Notes under the pieces: generated by a model
Seen by the model: the letters and a program-made list of their open reading frames with translations, nothing else
Databases searched by the model: none
Told to the model about the DNA's origin: nothing
Made by a program: the position numbers and the translations under genes
In this document: positions 10,883 through 19,351 of the stretch, piece after piece
Numbering within the stretch: position 1 is the first letter of the stretch
How the letters are laid out: each line of letters opens with the position of its first letter
Source: JBFLVU01 sp037444825
GTDB taxonomy: Bacteria > Acidobacteriota > UBA4820 > DSQY01
Direction: 5' to 3'
DNA: 64,000 bases
Assembly (NCBI GenBank): GCA_037444825.1
Contig: JBBILR010000009.1
Coordinates: 39,605-103,604, forward strand

Positions 10883-11864
10883 CCGCCGCCGGGGGGGGAA
10901 CCCCGGCCTTCGAACCCACTGGATCCCCGTGGCGGTGGCCGTGGTCCTGGCCTTGCTGTACTGGGCCTTCACCGTCTCGGAGGAACAGTCCACCCGGGAC
11001 TTCGTCGTTGTGCCGCAGTTCGTCAACCTGCCCGAAAACCTTACCCTGGCGGAGGAGGGGAGCCCCCGGGCCCTGACGGTGACCGTTCAGGGCGCCCCGG
11101 AGATGGTGCGCCGGCTTCGGGAGGGGGACGTGGAGGTCAAGGTGGACGTGGGGCGGATGAAGGCCGGCCCCCAGGTGGTGGAGGTGGGGCAGGAGAGCGT
11201 GCGGTTGCCTTCGTCTGTGGAGCTGGTGCGGGTGGTGCCGCCGGTGGTCCACTTCGTCCTGGACCAGCGGGTCACCGCCTCCATCCCCCTGAAACCGGTC
11301 TTCGTGGGCCAGCCGGTGGCGGGGCGGCAGGTGCTGGGGTGGAAGGTGGACCCCCCGGCGGTGAAGGTTTCCGGCCCCTCGGTCCTTCTTTCCAAGATGA
11401 AGGGCCTTCCCACACAGCCCGTCTCGGTGGAGGGCCGGAGTCAGGACTTCCAGGTTCCCGTCGTGCCCGTTCCCACGGACCCGGAGCTCGTCGTGGCCGA
11501 AACGGGCCCCATGACCTTGACGGTCTTTTTGGGGGAGAAGCGGGAGGAGCGGACCGTGGGCCCCGTCGTTGTCCACGTGGCGGCGAAGGGAACGGTATTG
11601 GAGGTGGACCCTCCGGCGGTGAAGGTGGTGGTGGAGGGCCCCCAGAGCTTAGTGGCCAGCCTGGCGCCGGGGGATTTCCGGGCGGAGGTGACGGCGCCCC
11701 CCCTTCGGTCCGGCGGGGCCGAGGTCCAGATCCGCCCCGCCGTGACCCTCGCCGATTCCTCCCTGGCCGAAAAAGTATCCGTCACCGGCGTCATTCCGCG
11801 GTACGTGACGGTTCGGGCGGCTCGGGCGGTGAGGAGCGGGCGGGAGGAGGTGGTGACGCCGTGA
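10872..11864 (+). CDS. cdaR: CdaR-like YbbR-domain regulator of CdaA
   Basis: A 330-residue protein with one N-terminal membrane anchor (about residues 18-34, WIPVAVAVVLALLYWAF) and an extracytoplasmic part built of YbbR repeats; short elements such as VDPPAVKVSGP and VDPPAVKVVVEGP recur about 90 residues apart. CdaR proteins modulate the diadenylate cyclase across the membrane. The start is a TTG overlapping the end of cdaA, with GGGAAGG upstream. It is joined to glmM by a GTGA overlap, so cdaA, cdaR and glmM form a coupled unit. Confidence 0.88.
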   Translation: MSADRRRGGNPGLRTHWIPVAVAVVLALLYWAFTVSEEQSTRDFVVVPQFVNLPENLTLAEEGSPRALTVTVQGAPEMVRRLREGDVEVKVDVGRMKAGPQVVEVGQESVRLPSSVELVRVVPPVVHFVLDQRVTASIPLKPVFVGQPVAGRQVLGWKVDPPAVKVSGPSVLLSKMKGLPTQPVSVEGRSQDFQVPVVPVPTDPELVVAETGPMTLTVFLGEKREERTVGPVVVHVAAKGTVLEVDPPAVKVVVEGPQSLVASLAPGDFRAEVTAPPLRSGGAEVQIRPAVTLADSSLAEKVSVTGVIPRYVTVRAARAVRSGREEVVTP

Positions 11865-13210
11865 GCCGCAAGCTCTTCGGAACGGACGGCGTGAGGGGCC
11901 GGGCCGGGTCCTACCCCCTGGACCGGGGGACGGTGCGGGCCCTGGGGCTGGCCGCGGGACGGGTGCTGGGTGGTCAGGGGGCGTCGGCGCTGGTGGCCAT
12001 GGACCCCCGGGAGTCCAGCGCCTGGATCGCCGCGGAGCTGCTCCACGGCCTTCGGGAGGCGGGGGTCTCCTGCCGCTTCGGCGGCGTCCTGCCCACGCCC
12101 GCGGTGGCCCGCCTCTGCGCCGAAGGGGGCTTCACCTTCGGCGCCATGATCTCCGCCTCCCATAACCCCTTCGAGGACAACGGAATCAAGTTTTTTTCCG
12201 GCGACGGCTTCAAACTCCCCGACGAGACGGAGCGGCACATCGAAACGGCGCTCCAGGGGAGCGCCCCACGGAAGGGGAGCCCCCCCGAGGACGTCACGCC
12301 GCCCGAGGGGCTCCTCGCCGAGCGGTACCTGGCGTGGCTCCGCTCCCTCTGGGAGGGGGAGGACCTGAAGGGCGTGCGGGTGCTGGTGGACGGGGCCAAC
12401 GGCGCCGCCTCCCGCCTCGCCCCGGCTCTCTTCGAGAGTCTCGGGGCCACGGTGGTTTCCCGCTCCTGCACCCCCGACGGGAGGAACATCAACGCGGGCT
12501 GCGGAAGCCTCCACGCCGGGAAGCTGGCGCCGGAGGTGGCCCGCGAAGGGGCCCACCTGGCCTTCGCCTTCGACGGCGACGCCGACCGGTGTCTGGCGGT
12601 GACGCCCGGAGGGCGGGTCCTGGACGGGGATTTCGTGCTCTTCCGGGAGGCCCTGAGGCGGCGTAGCCGGGGGATCCTCCCCGGCCGCTGGGTGGTGGGG
12701 ACGGTCATGAGCAACCTCTGGCTGGAGGAGCGGCTCCGGGAGGAGGGGCTCCGCTTCTTCCGGGCCCCCGTGGGGGACCGCTACGTCCTCCAGTGCCTCC
12801 AGGAGCGGGGAGGGGTCCTGGGCGGGGAGCCCTCGGGCCACGTGCTCTTTCTTGACAAGGCCACCACCGGCGACGGCCTGCTCACCGCCCTGGTCTACGC
12901 CATGCTGGCCCGGGACGCGGGGGGACTGGAGGCCCTGGCCGAGGGCATCGAGCCGTACCCCCAGCGCCTCGAAAACATCCGGGTGGCGAGGCGCCTGCCT
13001 TTGGAGGACCAGCCGGAGGTTCAGGAGGCCCTTCGAGAGGAGACGGAGCGCCTGAAGGGCCGAGGCCGGATCGTCCTGCGGTACTCCGGAACCGAACCCC
13101 TCCTCCGGCTCATGGTGGAGGCCCGCACCGACGAGGAGGTGGAGGGGGTCGTGGGCCGCCTCCGGGCGGTGTTGCTGGAAGCCCTGGGGGAGGCGCCATC
13201 CCCCGCGTGA
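11861..13210 (+). CDS. glmM: Phosphoglucosamine mutase GlmM
   Basis: A 449-residue enzyme converting glucosamine-6-phosphate to glucosamine-1-phosphate for UDP-GlcNAc and peptidoglycan. It starts with KLFGTDGVRG, has the phosphoserine loop ISASHNP (Ser100), the metal loop DGDADRC and the C-terminal phosphate-binding RYSGTEP, all intact. The start GTG at 11861 overlaps the cdaR stop. The matching upstream enzyme, GlmS, is also in this window (57.6 kb). In Firmicutes GlmM inhibits CdaA, which links wall precursor flux to c-di-AMP. Confidence 0.96.
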   Translation: MSRKLFGTDGVRGRAGSYPLDRGTVRALGLAAGRVLGGQGASALVAMDPRESSAWIAAELLHGLREAGVSCRFGGVLPTPAVARLCAEGGFTFGAMISASHNPFEDNGIKFFSGDGFKLPDETERHIETALQGSAPRKGSPPEDVTPPEGLLAERYLAWLRSLWEGEDLKGVRVLVDGANGAASRLAPALFESLGATVVSRSCTPDGRNINAGCGSLHAGKLAPEVAREGAHLAFAFDGDADRCLAVTPGGRVLDGDFVLFREALRRRSRGILPGRWVVGTVMSNLWLEERLREEGLRFFRAPVGDRYVLQCLQERGGVLGGEPSGHVLFLDKATTGDGLLTALVYAMLARDAGGLEALAEGIEPYPQRLENIRVARRLPLEDQPEVQEALREETERLKGRGRIVLRYSGTEPLLRLMVEARTDEEVEGVVGRLRAVLLEALGEAPSPA

Positions 13211-13221
13211 GGGAGGAAACG

Positions 13222-13935
13222 ATGAAGCTGGGCGTCAACATCGACCACATCGCCACCCTGCGCCAGGCGAGGCGGGGGATCGAGCCGGACCCCGTCCACG
13301 CCGCCGTCCTCTGCGAGATGGGCGGCGCCGACGGCATCACCGTCCACCTCCGCTCCGACCGTCGGCACATCCAGGACCGGGACGTGGAGCTCCTCAAGCG
13401 CACCGTGACCACCCGGCTCAACGTCGAGATGGCCGCCACTTCGGAGATGGTGGAAATCGCCGCGGCGGTTCAGCCCTGGCAGGTCACGCTGGTACCCGAG
13501 CGGCCCAACGAAATCACCACGGAGGGTGGGCTGGACGCGGTCCTGAACGCCGCCCACCTGCACGGCGCCATCTCCCGTCTCCGGGCCCACAACATCCGGG
13601 TGAGCCTTTTCGTGGACCCGATCCTCGAGCAGGTCCGGGGGGCCCACAAGGCGGGAGCCCACGCGGTGGAGCTGAACACCAACGCGTACGCCGTGGCCCG
13701 CAGCGACGCCGACCGGCAGAAGGCTCTGCAAGCCCTGGGGGAAGCCGCCCGGCTGGCCTCCAAGCTCGGGCTCTCGGTCCTGGCCGGCCATGCCCTCAAC
13801 TACCGCAACGTCCGTCCCGTGGTGCAAATCCAGGAGGTGGAGGAGCTGAACATCGGCCACGCCATCGTGGCGAGGGCCCTCTTCGTGGGCCTGGAGCGGG
13901 CGGTGGCGGAGATGAAGGGCCTGCTTCGCCGATAG
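13222..13935 (+). CDS. pdxJ: Pyridoxine 5'-phosphate synthase PdxJ
   Basis: A 237-residue TIM-barrel enzyme that makes pyridoxine 5'-phosphate from 1-deoxyxylulose-5-phosphate and aminoacetone-3-phosphate. Hallmarks are the start LGVNIDHIATLRQAR, the segment GADGITVHLRSDRRHI and EVEELNIGHAIVARA near the end. The ATG at 13222 is preceded by GGGAGGAAAC. It lies 11 bases after glmM and is probably in the same operon. A GAGAGG/CCTCTC hairpin at 13936-13968 follows the stop and may attenuate readthrough into the dodecin gene. Confidence 0.96.
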   Translation: MKLGVNIDHIATLRQARRGIEPDPVHAAVLCEMGGADGITVHLRSDRRHIQDRDVELLKRTVTTRLNVEMAATSEMVEIAAAVQPWQVTLVPERPNEITTEGGLDAVLNAAHLHGAISRLRAHNIRVSLFVDPILEQVRGAHKAGAHAVELNTNAYAVARSDADRQKALQALGEAARLASKLGLSVLAGHALNYRNVRPVVQIQEVEELNIGHAIVARALFVGLERAVAEMKGLLRR

Positions 13936-14000
13936 GAGAGGGGGGCCGTCGGGAAGAGGCCGCCTCTCTCCCCGGTTTGAACGTGGAGACGGAGGAAGCC

Positions 14001-14207
14001 ATGGCGGACAAGGTGTTCAAGAAGATCCGGGTGGTGGGTTGCTCGCCGGAGAGCTACGAGAAGGCCGTGGAAGCGGCGGTGAAGAAGGCCCACGAGACCC
14101 TCGACGGCCTGGCCTGGTTCGAGGTGGTGGAACTTCGCGGGGCCATCGGCGACGGGAAGGTGGCCGAATGGCAGGCCACCGTGGACCTCGCCTTCAAGCT
14201 GAAATAG
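14001..14207 (+). CDS. Dodecin-family flavin-binding protein
   Basis: A 68-residue protein matching dodecins, which form 12-mers that store flavin or coenzyme A. It has the single beta-alpha-beta-beta unit, with the conserved tryptophan in LAWFEVVELRGAI, where the indole stacks on flavin, and the closing QATVDLAFKL strand. GGAGGAA precedes the ATG. It is the last gene of the cdaA-cdaR-glmM-pdxJ run and converges with the PDZ gene 22 bases away. Confidence 0.9.
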   Translation: MADKVFKKIRVVGCSPESYEKAVEAAVKKAHETLDGLAWFEVVELRGAIGDGKVAEWQATVDLAFKLK

Positions 14208-14229
14208 GCGCGCTTCCGAAAGACCGGGC

Positions 14230-15372
14230 TCAGGTCCGCGGGCCGGGAGGGGGAGGAGCGGGCGGCTCCGGCGGAGTGGGGGCCACCGCCGCCACGGGCG
14301 GTCTCACCCCGCGCGCCGGCCTGACTTCGCGTTCCTCCCACCGGAACCCCTTTTCCTTTCGGGAAGGGGGTCCCTCCGGCACGGCGACCTGTACCTCCAG
14401 GGGCTTGCGGTCCCTCAGAAGGGCCAGGGAGAACTTCTCCCCTGGCTCGTAACTGCGAAGGATCCGGAAGGCCTGGGCCGGGGTGGAGGGCTTTCGGCCC
14501 CCGATCTTCAAGATCACGTCCCCCGCCTGGACCTTGAGCCCGTTGTTCTCCGGCGCGTTGACCACTAAAAGCCCCTCGGAGGCCCCGAAGTACCTGCCCA
14601 GGGCGGGGTTCAACGGCGTGAGCTCCACGTCGTACCAGTCCTCCGGCAGCCGGTCCTCCACGATGACCCGCACCTTGGGGATGCGGATCTCCCCCCCGGG
14701 AATCGCGGGGATTTCGGGGATGTCCGGAATCTCCAGGTCTTCGAGGTCGAAGGCCCAGGATTGGGGCGCCAGCCGGCGGACGCGGACCGACAAGCTCCGC
14801 TGGTCCTTGCCCCGGAGGAAATCCACCTTGACGGCGTCCCCCTCTTTCGTCCCCTCCAGGACGGCGGCGATCTTCTTCACCGCGGCCTCCCCGCCTCCCG
14901 GAAAGAGAGGGGTTCCGTTGACGTGCGTCAGGATGTCCCCCGCCTGAAGCCCGGCCTCCGCCGCCGGGCCGCCGGGGGAGACCCCCCGGACCAGGACCCC
15001 TTTGGCGTCCACCTCCGGGTCGGGGTCGGTCTCCAGAAGGACCCCCAACCGGGGCTTGGAAGTGATGGATTTCCACACCGCCGTCTTTCGGGCTTCGGCT
15101 TCGCCGAGACGGGCTTCCAGCTCGGCCACCTGCCTCGCGGCCTCCTTGACCCGCTGGCGGGCCTCGGCGAGGCGCTGCTCCAGCTCCTTCCTTTCGGCCG
15201 GGGGGAGGGGGTCGGCGGGGCCTTCCTCCTCCCGGCCGGTCTGGGCCTCGAGGCTTCCGGTCCCCGGGCCGGCGACGAAGGCTCCCTCCTCTCCCGGAGC
15301 CGCCCAGGGGAAGGCGGGGACCATCAACGAGAGGGCCAGGAAGGCGGCGGGCAAGAGGCGTGCGGGCGACAT
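14230..15372 (-). CDS. Secreted PDZ-domain protein
   Basis: A 380-residue exported protein: signal peptide (about residues 1-24), a coiled-coil stretch rich in Glu/Arg/Ala (about 60-100), a PDZ-like domain with GVSPGGPAAEAGLQAGDILT, and a second PDZ-like region near the C terminus with VQAGDVILKIGG. No protease catalytic triad is seen, so it is a binding protein rather than a DegP-type protease. AAAGGAG precedes the ATG. It lies directly downstream of the anti-sigma gene and may be an envelope-stress effector or sensor of the ECF system. Confidence 0.8.
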   Translation of the reverse strand: MSPARLLPAAFLALSLMVPAFPWAAPGEEGAFVAGPGTGSLEAQTGREEEGPADPLPPAERKELEQRLAEARQRVKEAARQVAELEARLGEAEARKTAVWKSITSKPRLGVLLETDPDPEVDAKGVLVRGVSPGGPAAEAGLQAGDILTHVNGTPLFPGGGEAAVKKIAAVLEGTKEGDAVKVDFLRGKDQRSLSVRVRRLAPQSWAFDLEDLEIPDIPEIPAIPGGEIRIPKVRVIVEDRLPEDWYDVELTPLNPALGRYFGASEGLLVVNAPENNGLKVQAGDVILKIGGRKPSTPAQAFRILRSYEPGEKFSLALLRDRKPLEVQVAVPEGPPSRKEKGFRWEEREVRPARGVRPPVAAVAPTPPEPPAPPPPGPRT

Positions 15373-15391
15373 GGCTTCTCCTTTCGCGTCG

Positions 15392-16012
15392 TCAGGCCGG
15401 CGAGACGGCGTGACGGAACAGGTGCATCTCCACCAGGGACCCCAGAAGGTCCACCCGTTCCTTCCACAGGCGGGCCAGAAGGGACCGGTCCTTGTTGGAT
15501 CCCTGAAGAAGCGAGATCTGAAGGTCCACCAGGGCGATCCGGTCCTGGATCTCGGCGATGGCGCTGGCGGTGCTCCCCTTGAGGACGGGGTTCCCGGCCT
15601 CCAGGCGCTTCAGGATGGCCTCCAGCCGCCGGGATTCGGCCATGAGCCCCGAAAGCTCGTCGGCGGAGGGTTCGGCGGGGCCTTCGGCGAGGACCTCCCG
15701 CCGCGTCTCCGGCGCGGAGAGGCGAAAGCCCCGGAGGCCCAGCCAGACCGTCCCGAAGAGGACCGCCGCCGCCGCCGCCGCCCAGAGGGCCTTCAGCGCC
15801 GGGCGGGGCCTCTCCTCGGGGAGGCGCCTCCGCAGGGAGGGCCAGAGGTCCCGGGGCGGGGCGAGGGCCGGAAGCCCTTGGAGGGCTTCCCGAACGGCCT
15901 TCAACTCGCCGAGGCGGGCGGCGCAGGAGGGGCAGGAGCCCAGGTGCTCCTCCGCCTCCGGCGAGGGCTCGCCGTCCCTCGCGGCCAGAAGTTCCTCTAG
16001 GCGGAGGTGCAC
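15392..16012 (-). CDS. Zinc-binding anti-sigma factor (ZAS type), membrane-anchored
   Basis: A 206-residue protein. Residues 1-40 form a ZAS-like domain with H-x3-C-x2-C in HLGSCPSC. One membrane segment follows (ALWAAAAAAVLFGTVWLGL, about residues 78-96), then a C-terminal helical region with long coiled-coil potential. The start GTG at 16012 overlaps the sigma gene by 16 bases and has AAGGAGG upstream. Overlap with an ECF sigma gene and this domain order support a transmembrane anti-sigma role. Its signal is unknown. Confidence 0.83.
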   Translation of the reverse strand: MHLRLEELLAARDGEPSPEAEEHLGSCPSCAARLGELKAVREALQGLPALAPPRDLWPSLRRRLPEERPRPALKALWAAAAAAVLFGTVWLGLRGFRLSAPETRREVLAEGPAEPSADELSGLMAESRRLEAILKRLEAGNPVLKGSTASAIAEIQDRIALVDLQISLLQGSNKDRSLLARLWKERVDLLGSLVEMHLFRHAVSPA

Positions 16013-16548
16013 GCCGCACCTCCTTTCCGCCCGCCCGCCAGGATCTCCCGGAGCCGTCGGTGCGCCCGGGCCAGCCGGGACTTGGAGAAGCTCGGGCTGC
16101 TGCCCAGGAGCCGGGCGATCTCCTCGTGGGTGAGCCCCTCCACGTCGTGGAGCCACAGCACCGCCCGGGAGAGGGGCGGGAGGGCGCCGAGGGCCCTCTC
16201 CAGGTCCAGCGAATTCAAATCGAAGGGGGGCAGAGGGTCCTCGGGCTCCCAGGCCCCCTCTTCCGGAAGGGGTTCCTCCACGAGGCGTTTTCGCCGGAGG
16301 GCCATGAGGGCCTTGCTGGAGGCGACGGAGCGGATCCACGGCCAGAGGGAGCCCCCGTTCCGCAGGGAAGGCAGGCTCCGGAAGACTTCCAGGAAGGTCT
16401 CCTGCACCGTTTCCTCCGCCTCCTCGGTGCGGCCCAGGATCCGCCGCGCCAGGGTGAAGACCGGCCGCTCGAAGGCCCGGTAGAGGGGTTCGAAGTCCCC
16501 CCGCCGGGCCTTGTCCACGAGGAACCTCTCGTCGGGGCGTTCGGCCAT
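15997..16548 (-). CDS. ECF-family RNA polymerase sigma factor
   Basis: A 183-residue sigma-70 relative with region 2 (FEPLYRAFERPVFTLARRIL and a DA-VQETF-like EETVQETFLEVF) and region 4 (LPPLSRAVLWLHDVEGLTHE, then a helix-turn-helix around EIARLLGSS). No region 3, as expected for ECF factors. GGAAGG precedes the ATG. It overlaps the zinc anti-sigma gene, and the PDZ gene follows, so the three form a probable envelope-response cassette. Autoregulation is likely in general, but I could not find a convincing ECF-type promoter upstream. Confidence 0.92.
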   Translation of the reverse strand: MAERPDERFLVDKARRGDFEPLYRAFERPVFTLARRILGRTEEAEETVQETFLEVFRSLPSLRNGGSLWPWIRSVASSKALMALRRKRLVEEPLPEEGAWEPEDPLPPFDLNSLDLERALGALPPLSRAVLWLHDVEGLTHEEIARLLGSSPSFSKSRLARAHRRLREILAGGRKGGAACTSA

Positions 16549-16684
16549 CGAACCCTTCCTTTCCCGACAGATGCACCCGAAGGAAAAAGGGTCGCACCCG
16601 GGTCAAGGACTTGAACGAGAGAACTTCCTCCCGGGTTTCGGAAGGGCGGTTCCCGGCCAAGCGGCGCGGGGGCGGGTCCCCGCG

Positions 16685-19351
16685 TCACCCGCCGGTTCCG
16701 AGCCTCAGAACCACCGGCTCGGGGGGCTTGCCGGCCGAGAGGACCACCGTGGCCGTGGCGGTGAGCCCTTCCGGGTTCCGGCATCCCACGAGGACCCGGC
16801 CTTCCCCGAGGCCGGTAAACCGAAAGAACCCCTCGGCGTCGGTCAAGACGGTGTTGGCGGGACTGGCCCCCACCCCCGCATAGCCCAACGTGACGAGGAC
16901 GTTGGGCGCTGCGGTTCCCTGGCCGTCCAGAACCCTTCCCTCGAGTTTCAGGCCGGCGAAGTTCCAGGTCAGGGGGACCTCGGAGGAGGACGGGACGGTC
17001 ACGGGCATGCGGTACACCATCCCGCCGAGGTACAGGACGGCCTGGCCGGGACCGGGAGAGAGGCCTTCCAAGGTGGCCATTCCGGCGACATCGCTCCTGC
17101 CTTGGCGGACGAGGGAAGGAAGGCCGACGAGGACCTTGCCGTACGGGGAGTCGAGGACCACCACCCCCGCGTCGAAGACCGCGTCGCTCGGACCGGAGAC
17201 CGCCACGTCGGCGTTGGCGGCGGGACGGCCATCCACCTGGAGGAAGACCGTCACCGTCACCCCGCCCACCGGAACGGTGATTTCACGGTCCACCCCGGCT
17301 TCCAGGACGACCCGCTGGTCGGCCGCGGGGGCAAGGGCCATCGGCGGGTAGGCTTGGAGCCGGTAGGTGCCGGGGGGCAGCTCCTCGAAGACGAAGGCGC
17401 CGTGAGCGTCGGTGACGGCGGTGGCGGGGTCGAAGTCGAACGCCTGCGTGGAAAGGGTGATCCGCCAGGAGGAGAGATCCCCCCCGTCGTTTCCCACCAG
17501 CCGGCCCCGGAGCGAGGAGGAAGGCTCCAACACCACCTTCCCCACGTCCACGTCCTCCGACTCCACGGTCACGGGGGCGAGGGTTTTCGCCCGGTTCCCG
17601 TCGGAGGCCAGCAGCCGGTACCGGCCGGGGGGGACGCCCCGGAGGACGAAGGCGCCGTCGCGGTCCACCGGGCCTTCCCAGCTTCGGCCGTTGAGCGCCG
17701 TGAGAACCTCCTTGAAGTCCAGGAGCCGCTCCAGGCGCACCGAGGCCCGAGCCGACGGCGGCTCGCCTCCGGCCAGGGCGACGAGGCCCCGAACGGCCGG
17801 GTGCCCCGAGAGGAGAAGGTCGCCCAGGTCCTGGGTCTCCGCCCCCGTGAGGGTGACGGTCGAGGGCGGGGCGCAAAGGCCTTGGGCGTAAGCCCGAACC
17901 ACGTAGGTACCGGGATCCAGGCCCTCCTTCCGGAAGAGGCCGTCGGAATCGGGCCGGGCCTCGAAGGTGAACCCCTGGGAACTGGAGGAGCCCTGGACCT
18001 GAAAGGTCACCCGGGCGCCCGGAACCGGTTGCCGGGTCTCCTCGTCCACCACCCGCCCCATGACCGCGGCCCCGCGATCCAGGACGACGCGCAGCGACCG
18101 GCGATCTTTTGCCGGAAGGCCGGGAATCTCCCGGTCGAGGTAGCCTTCGGCCCCCGCTTCCAGCGTGAAGGGGGCGCCGGACCGGGGTAGCGGCGGAAGC
18201 TGGAACGAGCCCTTCTCGTCCGTTCGACACCGAAGGTCCGGGTAGCCGGCCACGCCCACGAGGGCTCCGGCGATGGGTTGCCCTTCGGCGTTGGAGACGG
18301 TGCCGGCGAACACGACCCCCATCTCCAGCGAAAATTCCACCTCGTTCCGGGCGGGGGGCGCCTCGAGTTTCACCGCGGCGGGGACGCGCCCCTGCGCCGT
18401 GGCCGTCACCCGGCAAGGGTAGGCCCCGGGGCGGAGGGTCCCCGTCCCCGAACTCCACTCCTCTTCGCGTTGAAAGGCCAGGAGGGGGAGGCGGGGGGAG
18501 CCGAAGGCGCAGGTGACCTTGACGTGGGGAAGCGGCTTCCCGGTGAGGGCGTCCCGGACCGTGACGCGGACCGGGGCCGCCGGCCTCAGGACCACCTCCC
18601 GAAGCGAATCGAGGGAGGGAACCTCCTCCAGCGAACACCCGGGGGCCGCCACCGCCCCCGCGGCGCCGGTGAGGCCTTCGGGGAGAACCAGGCGGCCCGT
18701 CTCGTCCCCCGAGAGTTCCCTCACGATTTCCTGATGGCGTTGAAAGAGGGTTACGGGGTCCGCCAGATCTTTCGCGGGGAAGGCCTTCAAACGGGCCCCC
18801 GCCAGCTCCCGGCCGTAGGCGTCCTTCACGCGAAGAACCCTCTGCGGAGCGGGCACGAGGGGCAGGGTGGCCCGGCTGGTGGAGGGCGAGAGCGGCGAGG
18901 GAACCGGAAGAAAGCCCACCTCGTCCACCCAGACCACCGTTCCCTTGCCGGGCTCCACGGGGATCCGGGCGCGGCCGGCGTCGTCGGTTCGCACCCGCCC
19001 CATGGGCTCGGGAAGGTTGGGAAGGCCTTCCGGCTTCCACTGGAGGAGGACCCCCGCCGCGGGCTTCCCCTCGGGATCCGCCACGGCGATCTCCAAGGTC
19101 CGCCCCTCGGGGATTTCTACCGGCAGGGGCACGCCCGCCGGAATCCTCACGATGGGCCGCCCCTCCCGCCAGAGGACCGCCTCCGCCTCCGGAACGGGGC
19201 GGGGCGCTCCGGAGGCGACCTTCACGGGAGGGTCACCCGGGTTCAGGCCGCACATCCAGAGATCCGCGGCCGGTTCCGAGGCGCCCGCGGCCAGCGCGGC
19301 CGCCAGCGCGGCCACGGAACAAAGCGAGACGCCCGCTTTTCGCGCTACCAT
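16685..19351 (-). CDS. Large secreted protein of carboxypeptidase-regulatory/Ig-like repeats
   Basis: An 888-residue exported protein with a signal peptide (residues 1-24, starting MVARKAGVSL). The rest consists of tandem beta-sandwich repeats of the CarboxypepD_reg/SpaA-like kind. Each has an element such as GRVVDEETRQPVPGARV, GTVSNAEGQPIAGALVGV or GRVLDGQGTAAPNVLV, followed about 25 residues later by DADGLFR/FRFTGL-type strands. No catalytic domain is visible. Such proteins are usually adhesion or scaffold modules at the cell surface. The ATG at 19351 overlaps the upstream propeller gene by 7 bases, so the two are probably translated together. Confidence 0.8.
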   Translation of the reverse strand: MVARKAGVSLCSVAALAAALAAGASEPAADLWMCGLNPGDPPVKVASGAPRPVPEAEAVLWREGRPIVRIPAGVPLPVEIPEGRTLEIAVADPEGKPAAGVLLQWKPEGLPNLPEPMGRVRTDDAGRARIPVEPGKGTVVWVDEVGFLPVPSPLSPSTSRATLPLVPAPQRVLRVKDAYGRELAGARLKAFPAKDLADPVTLFQRHQEIVRELSGDETGRLVLPEGLTGAAGAVAAPGCSLEEVPSLDSLREVVLRPAAPVRVTVRDALTGKPLPHVKVTCAFGSPRLPLLAFQREEEWSSGTGTLRPGAYPCRVTATAQGRVPAAVKLEAPPARNEVEFSLEMGVVFAGTVSNAEGQPIAGALVGVAGYPDLRCRTDEKGSFQLPPLPRSGAPFTLEAGAEGYLDREIPGLPAKDRRSLRVVLDRGAAVMGRVVDEETRQPVPGARVTFQVQGSSSSQGFTFEARPDSDGLFRKEGLDPGTYVVRAYAQGLCAPPSTVTLTGAETQDLGDLLLSGHPAVRGLVALAGGEPPSARASVRLERLLDFKEVLTALNGRSWEGPVDRDGAFVLRGVPPGRYRLLASDGNRAKTLAPVTVESEDVDVGKVVLEPSSSLRGRLVGNDGGDLSSWRITLSTQAFDFDPATAVTDAHGAFVFEELPPGTYRLQAYPPMALAPAADQRVVLEAGVDREITVPVGGVTVTVFLQVDGRPAANADVAVSGPSDAVFDAGVVVLDSPYGKVLVGLPSLVRQGRSDVAGMATLEGLSPGPGQAVLYLGGMVYRMPVTVPSSSEVPLTWNFAGLKLEGRVLDGQGTAAPNVLVTLGYAGVGASPANTVLTDAEGFFRFTGLGEGRVLVGCRNPEGLTATATVVLSAGKPPEPVVLRLGTGG

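Noticed and set aside
12334..12666. 110-residue Gly/Arg-rich frame inside glmM
   Set aside because: Out-of-frame shadow of glmM with no start site.
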